Below, one piece after another: positions 43,394-52,419 of a stretch of DNA of 64,000 nt. Location: assembly GCF_024159265.1 (NCBI RefSeq), contig NZ_JAMYWY010000001.1, positions 6,448,001 to 6,512,000 of the forward strand. Reading direction: 5' to 3'. The DNA is from Paenibacillus sp. 1781tsa1 (GTDB lineage Bacteria > Bacillota > Bacilli > Paenibacillales > Paenibacillaceae). Position numbers and translations under genes: made by a program. The notes beneath the pieces were generated by a model that searched no databases, had not been told where the DNA came from, and saw only the letters and a program-made list of their open reading frames with translations. Within the stretch, counting starts at the first letter, position 1; each line of letters starts with the position of its first letter.

Positions 43394-46300
43394 TTACAGC
43401 TTCGGCTGAGGCATCAATTGGATCACTGTCATATTGCCCTGCGTACTCTTCACACTGACAATGCTCTCGGCATCAATATCTGCTGGAAGATCGATCTGCA
43501 ACCCATACGGATAGAGACGATCTACCTCTCCAATAGACATCTGTGCAGGAGTATTCGCATCCTGTTCATTGGATACAGATGTGTCAGGCGATATCGAACC
43601 AGTAGCTTGATCTGCATCAGTACCTTGATTCGTGTCTCCACTCGCAGCATTAGATGATGCATTCGTCCCTGTATCCGTTGTTGTATCGGTAACAGGATCT
43701 GAAGTGGATTCACCCGATGTTGATGGGGCTGCCTGTTGATCACCATCCTCCGCCTGCTCTGTGTTCCCCACGGTTCCCGTTGACGACCCATCCGTGCTTC
43801 CTTCGGAAGTACTTCCTGAACTACCATCAGAAGGCTCTTGGGTATCCGGCTCTTCATTCCGATTAAAGCTCTCCCACTTGCCTGTGGTATCCAGCTCCTG
43901 AGTACTGCCATCTTTCATTGTCAATTGAAGTTTGCCTTGCTCAAACTCAGTGCTTCCCGTATCGTTTCTGAAACGGATCACCAGTTGAGCAGTTGATTGC
44001 GTACCCTCCTGTTCACTCGCAGGAATCATATAAGCAATCTGCTCCGCGAGTTGTACCTCGGGTTCAGCCGGTATGGCAGGATCCTGGGTAGATGGAGTAG
44101 ATGCCGCTGGCGGCTCTACAGAATCTTTCATCCATGCATATGTACCGCCAGCAATACCCAGAACCAGGATCAAGAGGAGTAACCCGAACAGATTCTTCCT
44201 TTTACCCGTCAACATCCGCACCAGGGGAGAGGACAATTCCGTCTTCGCACGGTCATAGACGGGCTTCATTGTCTTGTTCGCTCTCCCATAATACGGTTTG
44301 AAAGCTGACTTCGACTTGAAAGCTTCACGATCATGGGCCTTGAAATACGCCACAAGGGCATCCGCATATCCTTTATGTGCATTGGAACCTCGAACAAACA
44401 TCCGTTGATTCCCTGACCATTCGAAGAATGGATACAGCCCTTCAGCACGGTCTGCATGGCTGCGGACGAATTCAATCAGACCAGGGTAGTCCAATCGGTT
44501 GCTACCGCTTCCTCCCCGATAAAAAGCCATCGGCAAAGCTTCATAGGCCGCAATCCCCGGATGAGCCTGCAGCTCCCCGGCAAGCCAGCGACGTGTCCAG
44601 CGTTGAAGTTCATTGCGTTCTGGGAGGGAAAGTGACTCCAATGCCTCTTCTTCATTTCCCTCGCCACTAAGCCACGCTCTCGCAGCCAGCATCATGTTGG
44701 TTCGAGCAGATACATCAGCGCCCTGACGTGTTGCCCAATCCCGTACCTCATTGCCATGCTGCAATATATCGATGCTAAGTAGCTGCTCACGGTTAACCCG
44801 TTCCAGATCCAGATCCTGAATCATAAACAAGTTAATGACATAAGCAAGCTTGTCTGCAAGGCGGGTTAACTCCTCCTGATATGCCGGATCTTGACTGACA
44901 GACGGAGATCCCCCTTTTCGATTAGGGCGGGCTGTAGATTCAGACTGACCAATTCGTGCCGTAATACCTGTACTATAAATGCCTTCAGCTGGTACCCGAT
45001 CCAGTATGCTAACGCGCTGGAGTGCTTCATTCGCAGATTGCACCGGACTCGGTGCAGAACGTAACCGTTCACGCAGCTCACCGGCTGTCCGCTCCAGCAA
45101 GAAGCTGGAGTGGATTGCAGATGGATGGGACGTAACCCATCTTCGGATCACTTCCACGACATTTGCTGCCGATTCGGTGCGTTTCAGCTGATTGTCCAGA
45201 TAAGGCTCGAACAATAGCTTGGTGAGTGATTCATTAGCCAGCACTTTATCAAAGAAAGCCCGATTCAGCTGCGTATCCCGATCCAAGACAGCATACAATT
45301 CCTGCACAGCACGCATACGCTTCTGGGCGCGGGCATTATTCACACCATAGATGAAATAGTCTACAATCCGGGATTGCACCACGGGTGCGGCAACACTGAA
45401 ATATTCTCCAATGTGAGCAGCAACCGCTTCTTCGGGTACGTTCTCACGCTTCACGCTGTCCAGTTCCCGGCTGAGCAAGGTCAGGAACAGCTCGTTCAGA
45501 CGCGAACGCTGCCGTGCTCCTCCTTCCGGCTTCAGATAGGTCAATAAACCACTCAGGACATGGCTTTTGTTATCCAAGTACAGATCTTCCATGCCTTGTT
45601 CAAGTCCATAGAACACCGAGAGTTCGCCATAGGCTTCGATGGAAAGCTCCCGTCCAGGCTCCATGCCAGACAACATCTCGTCGGCAAATGTATAGAACGC
45701 ATCCGCAGCGCCCGGTTCCTGCAATAAGGCCCAGGCGAATTCCGCATAAGGTAACTTCGCCACTGATGCATCCGCATGTGTCACTCTGCCGGATACCAGA
45801 TCAAAGGTGAAGTCCTTCTCCGTATTCCGGTCTTTCGGACGTAACGTCCCCCGCTCTACAAACTGGATATGGATGCCCTTCTTGGCCTGCGGCTCCTTGG
45901 CAAACGTCATGAATCCCAGCTGCCGCCGGAATGCGTATGGTAACGCTGTGTATAGCAAACGTAGCAATCCTTTGGCCCCTGCGGTTACTTCTTCTGCGGG
46001 AAGGTCCAGCGCAATGTATACTTTTCTGCGTGTCGCTACAGACTGCATTACCGCGTAAAGCAGGCGCTTGAACAGCACTTCGTTCATCTTCAAGGCGCTC
46101 AAAATCTGGCTTGGTGATGAAACAGGACCACGTCCTGGTGATATAGGCAATTCAGCAAGCGTAGGCAGTACTGTACCTTGTTCGATGTCATAGGACGTGG
46201 CGAACACGGCATCCAGCCAGCCGCCTTGCTTCATCTGCTCTTCCGAGCGTTCGGGAGACAAGACGTAATTATGAGCAAAAAAGGCACTGCGTAGCCCGGT

Positions 46301-46588
46301 AAAATCCGCCGACTGGTACACATTTTGCCCAAGGATCGTCTCTCCACTCTCCAGATGAAGCAGGTGAATGGAAGCCGGAAACTTCGTCTCGTCCTTTTCG
46401 CTACGGCCTGTTAGCTCCGCTGGAGCGTCATAGACACAGTAGGGGTGAAGCACTTTTTTGATAAAAGAAGGGTCCAGTCCCGGCGATGCCGCAACCGTAT
46501 CGAACCCCTCTGTTGTGCGAAACACCCCGCGCCGCTCTCGGGTATACAACTGTTGTTCAATGGGCGGGGTTACGGAAGAACGCATCAT
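43394..46588 (-). CDS. GAP1-like GTPase-associated adaptor with membrane anchor
   Basis: This is a 1064-residue protein. The N-terminal 270 residues (IEQQLYTRERRGVFRTTEGF, FIKKVLHPYCVYDAPAEL, then LPYAFRRQLGFMTFAKEP) match my memory of the GAP1 N2 domain, with a long alpha-helical middle region (about 280-780) like GAP1-M/C. Such proteins were named for their association with double-GTPase genes in predicted bacterial conflict systems. A single membrane span lies near 797-819 (FGLLLLILVLGIAGGTYAWM). The last 240 residues would be outside, with a Ser/Thr/Asp-rich stretch of about 110 residues and a small terminal beta domain. The start overlaps the GTPase stop (ATGA), so the two are coupled. 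Biochemical function is unknown. Confidence 0.8.
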   Translation of the reverse strand: MMRSSVTPPIEQQLYTRERRGVFRTTEGFDTVAASPGLDPSFIKKVLHPYCVYDAPAELTGRSEKDETKFPASIHLLHLESGETILGQNVYQSADFTGLRSAFFAHNYVLSPERSEEQMKQGGWLDAVFATSYDIEQGTVLPTLAELPISPGRGPVSSPSQILSALKMNEVLFKRLLYAVMQSVATRRKVYIALDLPAEEVTAGAKGLLRLLYTALPYAFRRQLGFMTFAKEPQAKKGIHIQFVERGTLRPKDRNTEKDFTFDLVSGRVTHADASVAKLPYAEFAWALLQEPGAADAFYTFADEMLSGMEPGRELSIEAYGELSVFYGLEQGMEDLYLDNKSHVLSGLLTYLKPEGGARQRSRLNELFLTLLSRELDSVKRENVPEEAVAAHIGEYFSVAAPVVQSRIVDYFIYGVNNARAQKRMRAVQELYAVLDRDTQLNRAFFDKVLANESLTKLLFEPYLDNQLKRTESAANVVEVIRRWVTSHPSAIHSSFLLERTAGELRERLRSAPSPVQSANEALQRVSILDRVPAEGIYSTGITARIGQSESTARPNRKGGSPSVSQDPAYQEELTRLADKLAYVINLFMIQDLDLERVNREQLLSIDILQHGNEVRDWATRQGADVSARTNMMLAARAWLSGEGNEEEALESLSLPERNELQRWTRRWLAGELQAHPGIAAYEALPMAFYRGGSGSNRLDYPGLIEFVRSHADRAEGLYPFFEWSGNQRMFVRGSNAHKGYADALVAYFKAHDREAFKSKSAFKPYYGRANKTMKPVYDRAKTELSSPLVRMLTGKRKNLFGLLLLILVLGIAGGTYAWMKDSVEPPAASTPSTQDPAIPAEPEVQLAEQIAYMIPASEQEGTQSTAQLVIRFRNDTGSTEFEQGKLQLTMKDGSTQELDTTGKWESFNRNEEPDTQEPSDGSSGSTSEGSTDGSSTGTVGNTEQAEDGDQQAAPSTSGESTSDPVTDTTTDTGTNASSNAASGDTNQGTDADQATGSISPDTSVSNEQDANTPAQMSIGEVDRLYPYGLQIDLPADIDAESIVSVKSTQGNMTVIQLMPQPKL

Positions 46589-47844
46589 CCCACTCTCCCC
46601 TCAATGTACTTCAGCTTGTACAGCAGCCACAGGAAGGGTTCATCCACGCGGATCGGGCTAACCACACCCTGCAATTTCATATCTACCGGATTGCTGCCCA
46701 GCGCAGATACTGCGAAATAGGCTGTATCCTTGAAGTACACATCCATTGTGCCCTTGAACGGACGATCCACCTTCTCGATAAAACGGCGGATCTCCCCGTC
46801 GATATTCTCGAACTCGGTTAAGTCAAACCAATCGCGGTGAACCATGTTACGGAACACGTTACTGTTGGATTTGATATAATCCCCCTCTTCATCCTTGAGG
46901 GAATGCAGCATGTCGCTTTTGGTAAGCACAACAGCTGTTGGAATATTGGTCTTGGCTTTGTCCTGGTACGCGATAAAATCTCCAAACATCGTCAGCACCA
47001 CGTCGCGCGGCTCATCGTATCGTGGTGTCCACTCTCCCGGCTCGTTGCCGAGGTTAATGCGGATTTTGTCCCGAATCGAACGAATCTGAAGCGGGTCCAC
47101 CATGAACAGGATACCTGCCGAGTTCTTGATGTGCTGCCCGTGAAGTCCGAGATAATCCTGCTCCACCATACCTTCACCCGCAACGTCAAAGAAAACCAGT
47201 GTCAGCGGCGCTTTATCTTCGTCCTTGAATACAAACTGGAAGATAAACGGCTCCTGCAGCTTCTCCTTCTGTGTGGAATCCAGCAGATCGCCCCGTTCGA
47301 ACAACGGTTCTTCATAATCCGCACGGAACCGGCGGCTGATCTCCGCATTTAGTGGCATGCAAGCCGCGTCAAAATGATCCGCCGTGTAATGCTGCAATGT
47401 ATGAATTAGTGAAGTCATGTAGACGGATTTTCCCACCTGGGATGCACCAATGATAGAAATGATGTTGCTCGGTGCTTTACCTGCCGTAACAGGCAGCTCG
47501 TTATGACATTGCGGACACAATCGGCGACGTGTAACGACACCATACCGATCGTTAAGACCCATCACGATGTTATCGGAATAAATCCGATGTTCCTCCGGTA
47601 CATCATGCGGAGCCAATACCGCCTCCATATCAAATACCGTGTCGAGTCCGAATCTTTCGCGATACCGATTCAACTTCGCATCTTCCCCGAGAGCGTAGTC
47701 TTCATCATCATCGCGGTGATGGGCGGCGCGGAACACCACCTCTTCCGGTGAAAACTTGCTGAAACAATACGGACAGACAATATCGTAAAACAGCGGGCGT
47801 TCCTCCGGCTGTTGTCTCTTCAAAAACCGACTAAAAAAGCTCAT
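46585..47844 (-). CDS. Zinc-ribbon P-loop GTPase of the double-GTPase (DO-GTPase2) type
   Basis: This is a 419-residue cytosolic NTPase. Two CxxC pairs, C24/C27 (CPYC) and C110/C113 (CPQC), form a zinc ribbon ahead of the GTPase core. The core has a P-loop GASQVGKS (133-140), a G3 segment FFDVAGEG with D220 and a G4-like VLTKSD (306-311), which resembles NKxD with T for N. This arrangement fits DO-GTPase2 proteins. The ATG at 47844 has GGAGGGG seven bases upstream; a GTG two codons earlier is possible. It is translationally coupled to the GAP1-like gene and probably works with it at the membrane. Confidence 0.85.
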   Translation of the reverse strand: MSFFSRFLKRQQPEERPLFYDIVCPYCFSKFSPEEVVFRAAHHRDDDEDYALGEDAKLNRYRERFGLDTVFDMEAVLAPHDVPEEHRIYSDNIVMGLNDRYGVVTRRRLCPQCHNELPVTAGKAPSNIISIIGASQVGKSVYMTSLIHTLQHYTADHFDAACMPLNAEISRRFRADYEEPLFERGDLLDSTQKEKLQEPFIFQFVFKDEDKAPLTLVFFDVAGEGMVEQDYLGLHGQHIKNSAGILFMVDPLQIRSIRDKIRINLGNEPGEWTPRYDEPRDVVLTMFGDFIAYQDKAKTNIPTAVVLTKSDMLHSLKDEEGDYIKSNSNVFRNMVHRDWFDLTEFENIDGEIRRFIEKVDRPFKGTMDVYFKDTAYFAVSALGSNPVDMKLQGVVSPIRVDEPFLWLLYKLKYIEGRVG

Positions 47845-47877
47845 AGCCACTCCCCTCCCTGATCAGTCAGACTAAGA

Positions 47878-47925
47878 TGATTTACACTCGCACTACGATG
47901 ACAGAGTAACCTTCCAATCGCTAGT
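47878..47925. repeat. Dispersed imperfect palindrome, copy C (half copy)
   Basis: TTTACACTCGCACTACGATG and then ACAGAGTAACCTTCCAATCG match the left third of copies B and D. It sits between two genes of the operon. The internal hairpin and right end are missing. Confidence 0.6.
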
Positions 47926-47933
47926 CCAACTAT

Positions 47934-48581
47934 CTAGTCTGATATAAGCCGATAGGCGGCTCCATATTTCGGTCCGTCCGTGAAGAATAATCTCACATAA
48001 TCATCCTTGGCGACTTCAACGGGCGGCATCTCATTTCTTCCGGGAGCAAAATCACTCACAAAAGGATACACCGTACCATCTTCCTTATTCAGCGGAACTC
48101 CTCCCTGCTTGCGAACATAACAGAGGGCTTCCTTTGGAACAGGTACTTCCGCTGTGACGGTGATCAATACACTTTTTCGCTTCTGAAAAAAACCGCTCTT
48201 GTAGCGAATGGAAAAGCGGATATCCGCCTTCCCTGCGCTTGCAATCACCATGTTGTCCTCGTCTCGTTGACGGATCAGCACAGGCCCGTCTTCCTGCATC
48301 TGACACACATACACCGTGTACTTGATGGCACCGAAACCTGTGATCCGATCCGTATAACCATTGCTCGCCTTATATTCCTCTCTCGTGTAAAGCTTCAGCT
48401 TGCCCTGTGCAGGCTCTTCCCCGATACGATCAGTGCTCATCATATCCAGCTCCAGCCGTTCTACATAGACAGCTTCTACCCGTTCCGGCCAGAGCCAGCG
48501 AAGTGTACACCGTCCTTCATCCACCGCAAGTGTAAGTTTTCGAATCAAGGGTGTCGAAGGGTCTGCATCCGTAAACCGCAT
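47934..48581 (-). CDS. Beta-rich protein of the GTPase/vWA operon, unrecognised
   Basis: This is about 215 residues from the ATG at 48581, which has GGGAGG nine bases upstream; the open frame extends further but into the previous gene. It contains alternating hydrophobic beta segments (LIRKLTLAVDEGRCTLRWLW, AIKYTVYVCQMQEDGPVLIR, KRKSVLITVTAEVPVPKEAL, DDYVRLFFTDGPKYGAAYRL) and no membrane span. The pattern suggests stacked fibronectin-like or Ig-like beta sandwiches. No catalytic motif was seen. It overlaps the vWA gene upstream by its ribosome-binding region, so it belongs to the same transcript. Confidence 0.75.
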   Translation of the reverse strand: MRFTDADPSTPLIRKLTLAVDEGRCTLRWLWPERVEAVYVERLELDMMSTDRIGEEPAQGKLKLYTREEYKASNGYTDRITGFGAIKYTVYVCQMQEDGPVLIRQRDEDNMVIASAGKADIRFSIRYKSGFFQKRKSVLITVTAEVPVPKEALCYVRKQGGVPLNKEDGTVYPFVSDFAPGRNEMPPVEVAKDDYVRLFFTDGPKYGAAYRLISD

Positions 48582-48600
48582 TTCCATTGACCTCCCGACG

Positions 48601-49884
48601 TTAGAATCCTTTGCTGCGTGTATCTCTTGGTCTCTGACCGAATCCTTCAGCTGAAGAAGTTCCGCCGCCAGCTTCACGACGACCTCGGCTCTTCCGTGGC
48701 GTGTTTTCCTTGATTGGAACAATCCAGGAGAACAGGGTCAATACGCCTGACAAGATAAGCATTGCACCAAGTCGTACGAAGGTATCACCCACGTTCGAAC
48801 CGTCGAGGCCCCATTCCAGCAGAAGCCCTGCCAGAAGACCCGACACCGCTCCACCAATACCAAAGCTGAGCGCGAGATGACGATTATCGAATACGAGTCC
48901 GAGTGATACACCCAGTGCTACTCCAATCAGCAATACGGCTGCCACACGGAAAATCGCCAGATAAACGCTATGTTCCATCATACCTGTACGTTCCGTCACC
49001 AGCGTCCGCTCATCAATCGTATCGTAGATCTGCTGGAATGCCAGATTCAGACCACCGGAATCCGGTACATCATAGTACATGCCGCCCGTTTGCTGAGCAA
49101 TATTACGCAGCAGATCCGTACCCGATGGGTCCACCAGGCTTAGACCGACTGTATTAATGGAAATCTGTTCACTGGTATATTGGGACAAAATATCTGCCGT
49201 ATCCGCTTCACTGAAGCCGTCGGATAACAAGATGACGACAGTACCGCGTTTCGGGTCCTGTTTGCCCTGAATCTGTTCCATGCCTTCCCGCAACACGGCA
49301 TCAAAATTGGTGCCGCCCGAAGTTGTGACAATGCCATCGATTTTGCTATAAACCTCATTCTTGGCCGCTTCACTATCCAGCGCAATAAACGGTTGCAACA
49401 ACTGCGGCTGGTCATCAAACGTAATGACAGCCACCTGTTTGTCACTCTCCATTTGGCTAATCAGTGTCTTGGCGGCTTCAAAGCGTCCATTATCCGGATC
49501 TGTCTCGCTCATGCTGCCCGAGTTGTCGATCATTAGTACGATGTCTTTCACTTGCTTCACACCGCCCGGATTGATCTGATACAACAATTGCAGGGCGAGT
49601 CCAACAACAAACAACAGAGCGAGTGTTGCCGGAACAAGCAGTTTCCACGACAGTCCCAGATACCGGAGCTTCCATGAAGCGCCATTCAGCTTGGGTGAGA
49701 TCATCTCTGCGATCAAGCAGAACAACCCCACACTCAGCGCCAGTACGCCAAAGTATAATCCCATTAGCAACAGACGTGGCATCTCCCCAAGCCATTGACG
49801 CAGCATGATTTCCCCTGCCGCAAAGCCCACTGCCCCGCCAATCAGGCTGAACAGGACCAGGAGAAGATTGATTTTTCGCTGCAT
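48601..49884 (-). CDS. Membrane-bound von Willebrand factor A protein
   Basis: This 427-residue protein has three N-terminal membrane spans (about 7-27, 37-60 and 82-102), then a vWA domain (about 112-300) and further spans at 320-400. The MIDAS residues are complete: D120, S122 and S124 (MIDNSGSMS), the Thr of SGGTNFDAVL and the Asp of LLSDGFSEAD. It should therefore bind a divalent metal and a protein ligand. Depending on topology the domain lies outside the cell. The last 35 residues are basic (PRKSRGRREAGGG). ATG at 49884 is chosen for the hydrophobic start; two upstream in-frame ATGs cannot be excluded. Confidence 0.88.
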   Translation of the reverse strand: MQRKINLLLVLFSLIGGAVGFAAGEIMLRQWLGEMPRLLLMGLYFGVLALSVGLFCLIAEMISPKLNGASWKLRYLGLSWKLLVPATLALLFVVGLALQLLYQINPGGVKQVKDIVLMIDNSGSMSETDPDNGRFEAAKTLISQMESDKQVAVITFDDQPQLLQPFIALDSEAAKNEVYSKIDGIVTTSGGTNFDAVLREGMEQIQGKQDPKRGTVVILLSDGFSEADTADILSQYTSEQISINTVGLSLVDPSGTDLLRNIAQQTGGMYYDVPDSGGLNLAFQQIYDTIDERTLVTERTGMMEHSVYLAIFRVAAVLLIGVALGVSLGLVFDNRHLALSFGIGGAVSGLLAGLLLEWGLDGSNVGDTFVRLGAMLILSGVLTLFSWIVPIKENTPRKSRGRREAGGGTSSAEGFGQRPRDTRSKGF

Positions 49885-49969
49885 GTCTACATGCATCCTT
49901 TCCATACCAGCCGTAAGCAGGCTGAGTTAATACAAAATTGGTGCTGGGTGTAGGATACCGCCAGACTTC

Positions 49970-52405
49970 TTAACGGATGGGTGACAACTTCTCCGCTAGA
50001 CCTGCGGGGTGAAGTTCATAACCATTCTCCGTGTACGAGTCATAATATACCTTGCCGTTCCGATACACCATGAGATCCTCCAGATGGAAACCGCCCATCA
50101 GATTCAGCTTCTCCACACCACTGCTGCGTTCTTCGTACACAACACCCAGCTTATAGATGCGTGACGTCTCTTCGGCGTGCGCCGCGTAGTCCATGAAAGC
50201 ACTATGGTGGTCACCAAAGAAATACTTCTCTTCATACCGATGTTCCTGCGTATAATCGAATACCCGTACCCGAACGACCGCCTGATCCTCCAACGTGTGG
50301 TACAACCTGCGGAATAGGTCATCCCGGGTCAATACGTCTTTGTCTCCGTAGGCAATTGTTACATTGGCGCGCTGCAACAGCTCTTCTTCAAATGGCAATT
50401 GCAACGGCTCGGCCGTAAGCAGCAACGAGTGACATACCTCCATCATACGTTTCAGCAGACGTTCATCGCCTTCTGTGGCAAGCCGGTTCATGTCTCCCAT
50501 GTAACGGTCCTCAAACCATACATCCCGTCCGCGCTTGGCTTCCAGGTCGATGATTAGCTCTTCCGTCACTTTGCCGTAGTATTCCATCACGTTCTGACCG
50601 ATGTATTCATCCGCAGCAGCGATACTTTGGGCAGCTGTCTCTCGCAGTGTGCGTTCCAGCGCTTCAAGTGCTGCTGTGACGTGGCGACTGAAACGATGAA
50701 GTTCTTCCATCTCCGTATCGTAGTTGCGCAGCAGATGTAATTCATTTTCCAGTCGCAGTAATTCTACCTTCGGTACATACACTCGCTCCAGCATGCAGTC
50801 AATCAGATTGCGTACATTCTGTTTATCACGGAACAACGCTCGTTTGAACGACTGATCTTCCACCCGCTCTTGCTGACGTTGCTCCAGCAGAGCACGTGCC
50901 GATTCAAGCTGCATCGATTTGTCCCGAATCAGTCCGAGCAGCGCTTCACGTACACTGCCAGGCTCACTGTCACTCCAGGCCGCCCACTGGAAGTAACCAA
51001 CCTCTGAATGCTCCGCGCGGGATTGTTCGGCCTGACGGCGCAGAGAGCCGCCAGAACTGCGCTCACGCACACGCTCTTCGACAAGACGGACAACGTTATC
51101 GCGGAAGTACGCTTCAGCTCCTTGTCCAAACAACGCTCTCTCCGCTTCACGAAGGGAGAGAGGCTTCAGATCAGAGAAACTAACGTTATGCGTCATGATG
51201 CCGCTCATGCCACTAACCAGATCTTCATTGGGCAGCAGACCTTCGACTTTGCGTTCCACCGAGGCCGCATCCAATCCGAAGAAAGCGAGCTTGTCCTTGA
51301 TGCTCCAATCCGGCTCCTGCCGCATGCGTGCGAGCAGATACCGATACATGTGATATAACACCGCTAGTGCTATCGGCTTGTTTGGCCGCCTGATCTCGGC
51401 AAAACCCGCACTTGCATAACCATGCTGATCAGAAGTGGTCCGAATATTGTTTTTGAAGGATGTATTGTTATACGTGTTCGCTCCCGTGCTTGAAACGGTA
51501 CCCGAGTGAGTTGCATCCTGCTTCCTGTTCTTCAACAGGCAGATCCGGCAGATAATCTCGGCATTTTCGATCCAGCCACCGGGAACGCCGGTTCCACGCT
51601 CATTTTTGTCGGACAACAGATATACAAGATCATACAACGGGGACGCGGGATGTGTAACGGGAATGGAGATCCCATCCTCCGTCACCAGCAGATTACCGCT
51701 GAACGTGTAGTCCAGCGACTGCATATAATCCAGCTCCCTTAGAAAAGCTAGGCCTGCCGCGCTGGCATATCCGAAGGAATCCACCTGTTCCATCTCGCTG
51801 ACCAGTACATGCAGATCCGTCTGCACCGACTTGAAGGCTTGAGACAAAATGGTCTCCGTCAGCTTGGTAAGCTCTGGCAACAATACATTCAACGGATCAT
51901 CCGCTCTGGTTACCACCGTAACGTAAATCCGATCAAATGACGAGTACAGCCGTCCATATTCGGCAATTCGGTTACTGACCCGCCGAAGCGTACGATTCAG
52001 GTCAAAGAGCGCCTGATCCGATTCGTGGAAACTGTGATGTACATCCTTACGCCGCGTTTTCGACGGTCGCTCCGTCTGCCCAGCGGACAGTGGCAAGCGG
52101 TGACGAGTCACCTGGCCATCATCGGAAGAGCCACCATTCCTCGTTTCACCTGGACCCGCTTCCTGATCTTCAGTCCCAATCTGGATGTAGACCACACCGT
52201 CTCCGTTATCCCATTTCAGCCGATTGATCTCCTGCACGGCAGACACGGCGGGTGCAACCAGATCACCCACGAAAAGGAACAAAGCCGGGTAATGGATACT
52301 GCTGCGTCCATCACCCAGGCTGCCTTGACGCTCCTGCTCTATTGCGTACTGTGCTGCATACTTCTCCAGATCACGCTTCAGGGTATTGTTCGAATTGAAC
52401 TCCAT
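49970..52405 (-). CDS. Large partner protein of the tubulin-like GTPase
   Basis: The 811-residue protein starts at the ATG at 52405, just after the tubulin-like stop (52420), with GGGTGG as a weak ribosome site. The N-terminus PALFLFVGDLVAPAVSAVQE followed by VVYIQIGTED has a Rossmann-like beta-alpha-beta pattern reminiscent of a tubulin/FtsZ N-terminal fold without the GGTGSG loop. The middle (about 360-620) is helical and Arg/Glu-rich, likely coiled coil, and the end is beta-rich (VRVRVFDYTQEHRYEEKYFF, EDLMVYRNGKVYYDSYTE). I do not recognise a named family. Position and fold suggest a non-catalytic tubulin partner. Confidence 0.7.
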   Translation of the reverse strand: MEFNSNNTLKRDLEKYAAQYAIEQERQGSLGDGRSSIHYPALFLFVGDLVAPAVSAVQEINRLKWDNGDGVVYIQIGTEDQEAGPGETRNGGSSDDGQVTRHRLPLSAGQTERPSKTRRKDVHHSFHESDQALFDLNRTLRRVSNRIAEYGRLYSSFDRIYVTVVTRADDPLNVLLPELTKLTETILSQAFKSVQTDLHVLVSEMEQVDSFGYASAAGLAFLRELDYMQSLDYTFSGNLLVTEDGISIPVTHPASPLYDLVYLLSDKNERGTGVPGGWIENAEIICRICLLKNRKQDATHSGTVSSTGANTYNNTSFKNNIRTTSDQHGYASAGFAEIRRPNKPIALAVLYHMYRYLLARMRQEPDWSIKDKLAFFGLDAASVERKVEGLLPNEDLVSGMSGIMTHNVSFSDLKPLSLREAERALFGQGAEAYFRDNVVRLVEERVRERSSGGSLRRQAEQSRAEHSEVGYFQWAAWSDSEPGSVREALLGLIRDKSMQLESARALLEQRQQERVEDQSFKRALFRDKQNVRNLIDCMLERVYVPKVELLRLENELHLLRNYDTEMEELHRFSRHVTAALEALERTLRETAAQSIAAADEYIGQNVMEYYGKVTEELIIDLEAKRGRDVWFEDRYMGDMNRLATEGDERLLKRMMEVCHSLLLTAEPLQLPFEEELLQRANVTIAYGDKDVLTRDDLFRRLYHTLEDQAVVRVRVFDYTQEHRYEEKYFFGDHHSAFMDYAAHAEETSRIYKLGVVYEERSSGVEKLNLMGGFHLEDLMVYRNGKVYYDSYTENGYELHPAGLAEKLSPIR

Positions 52406-52419
52406 CCCGGCCGCCACCC

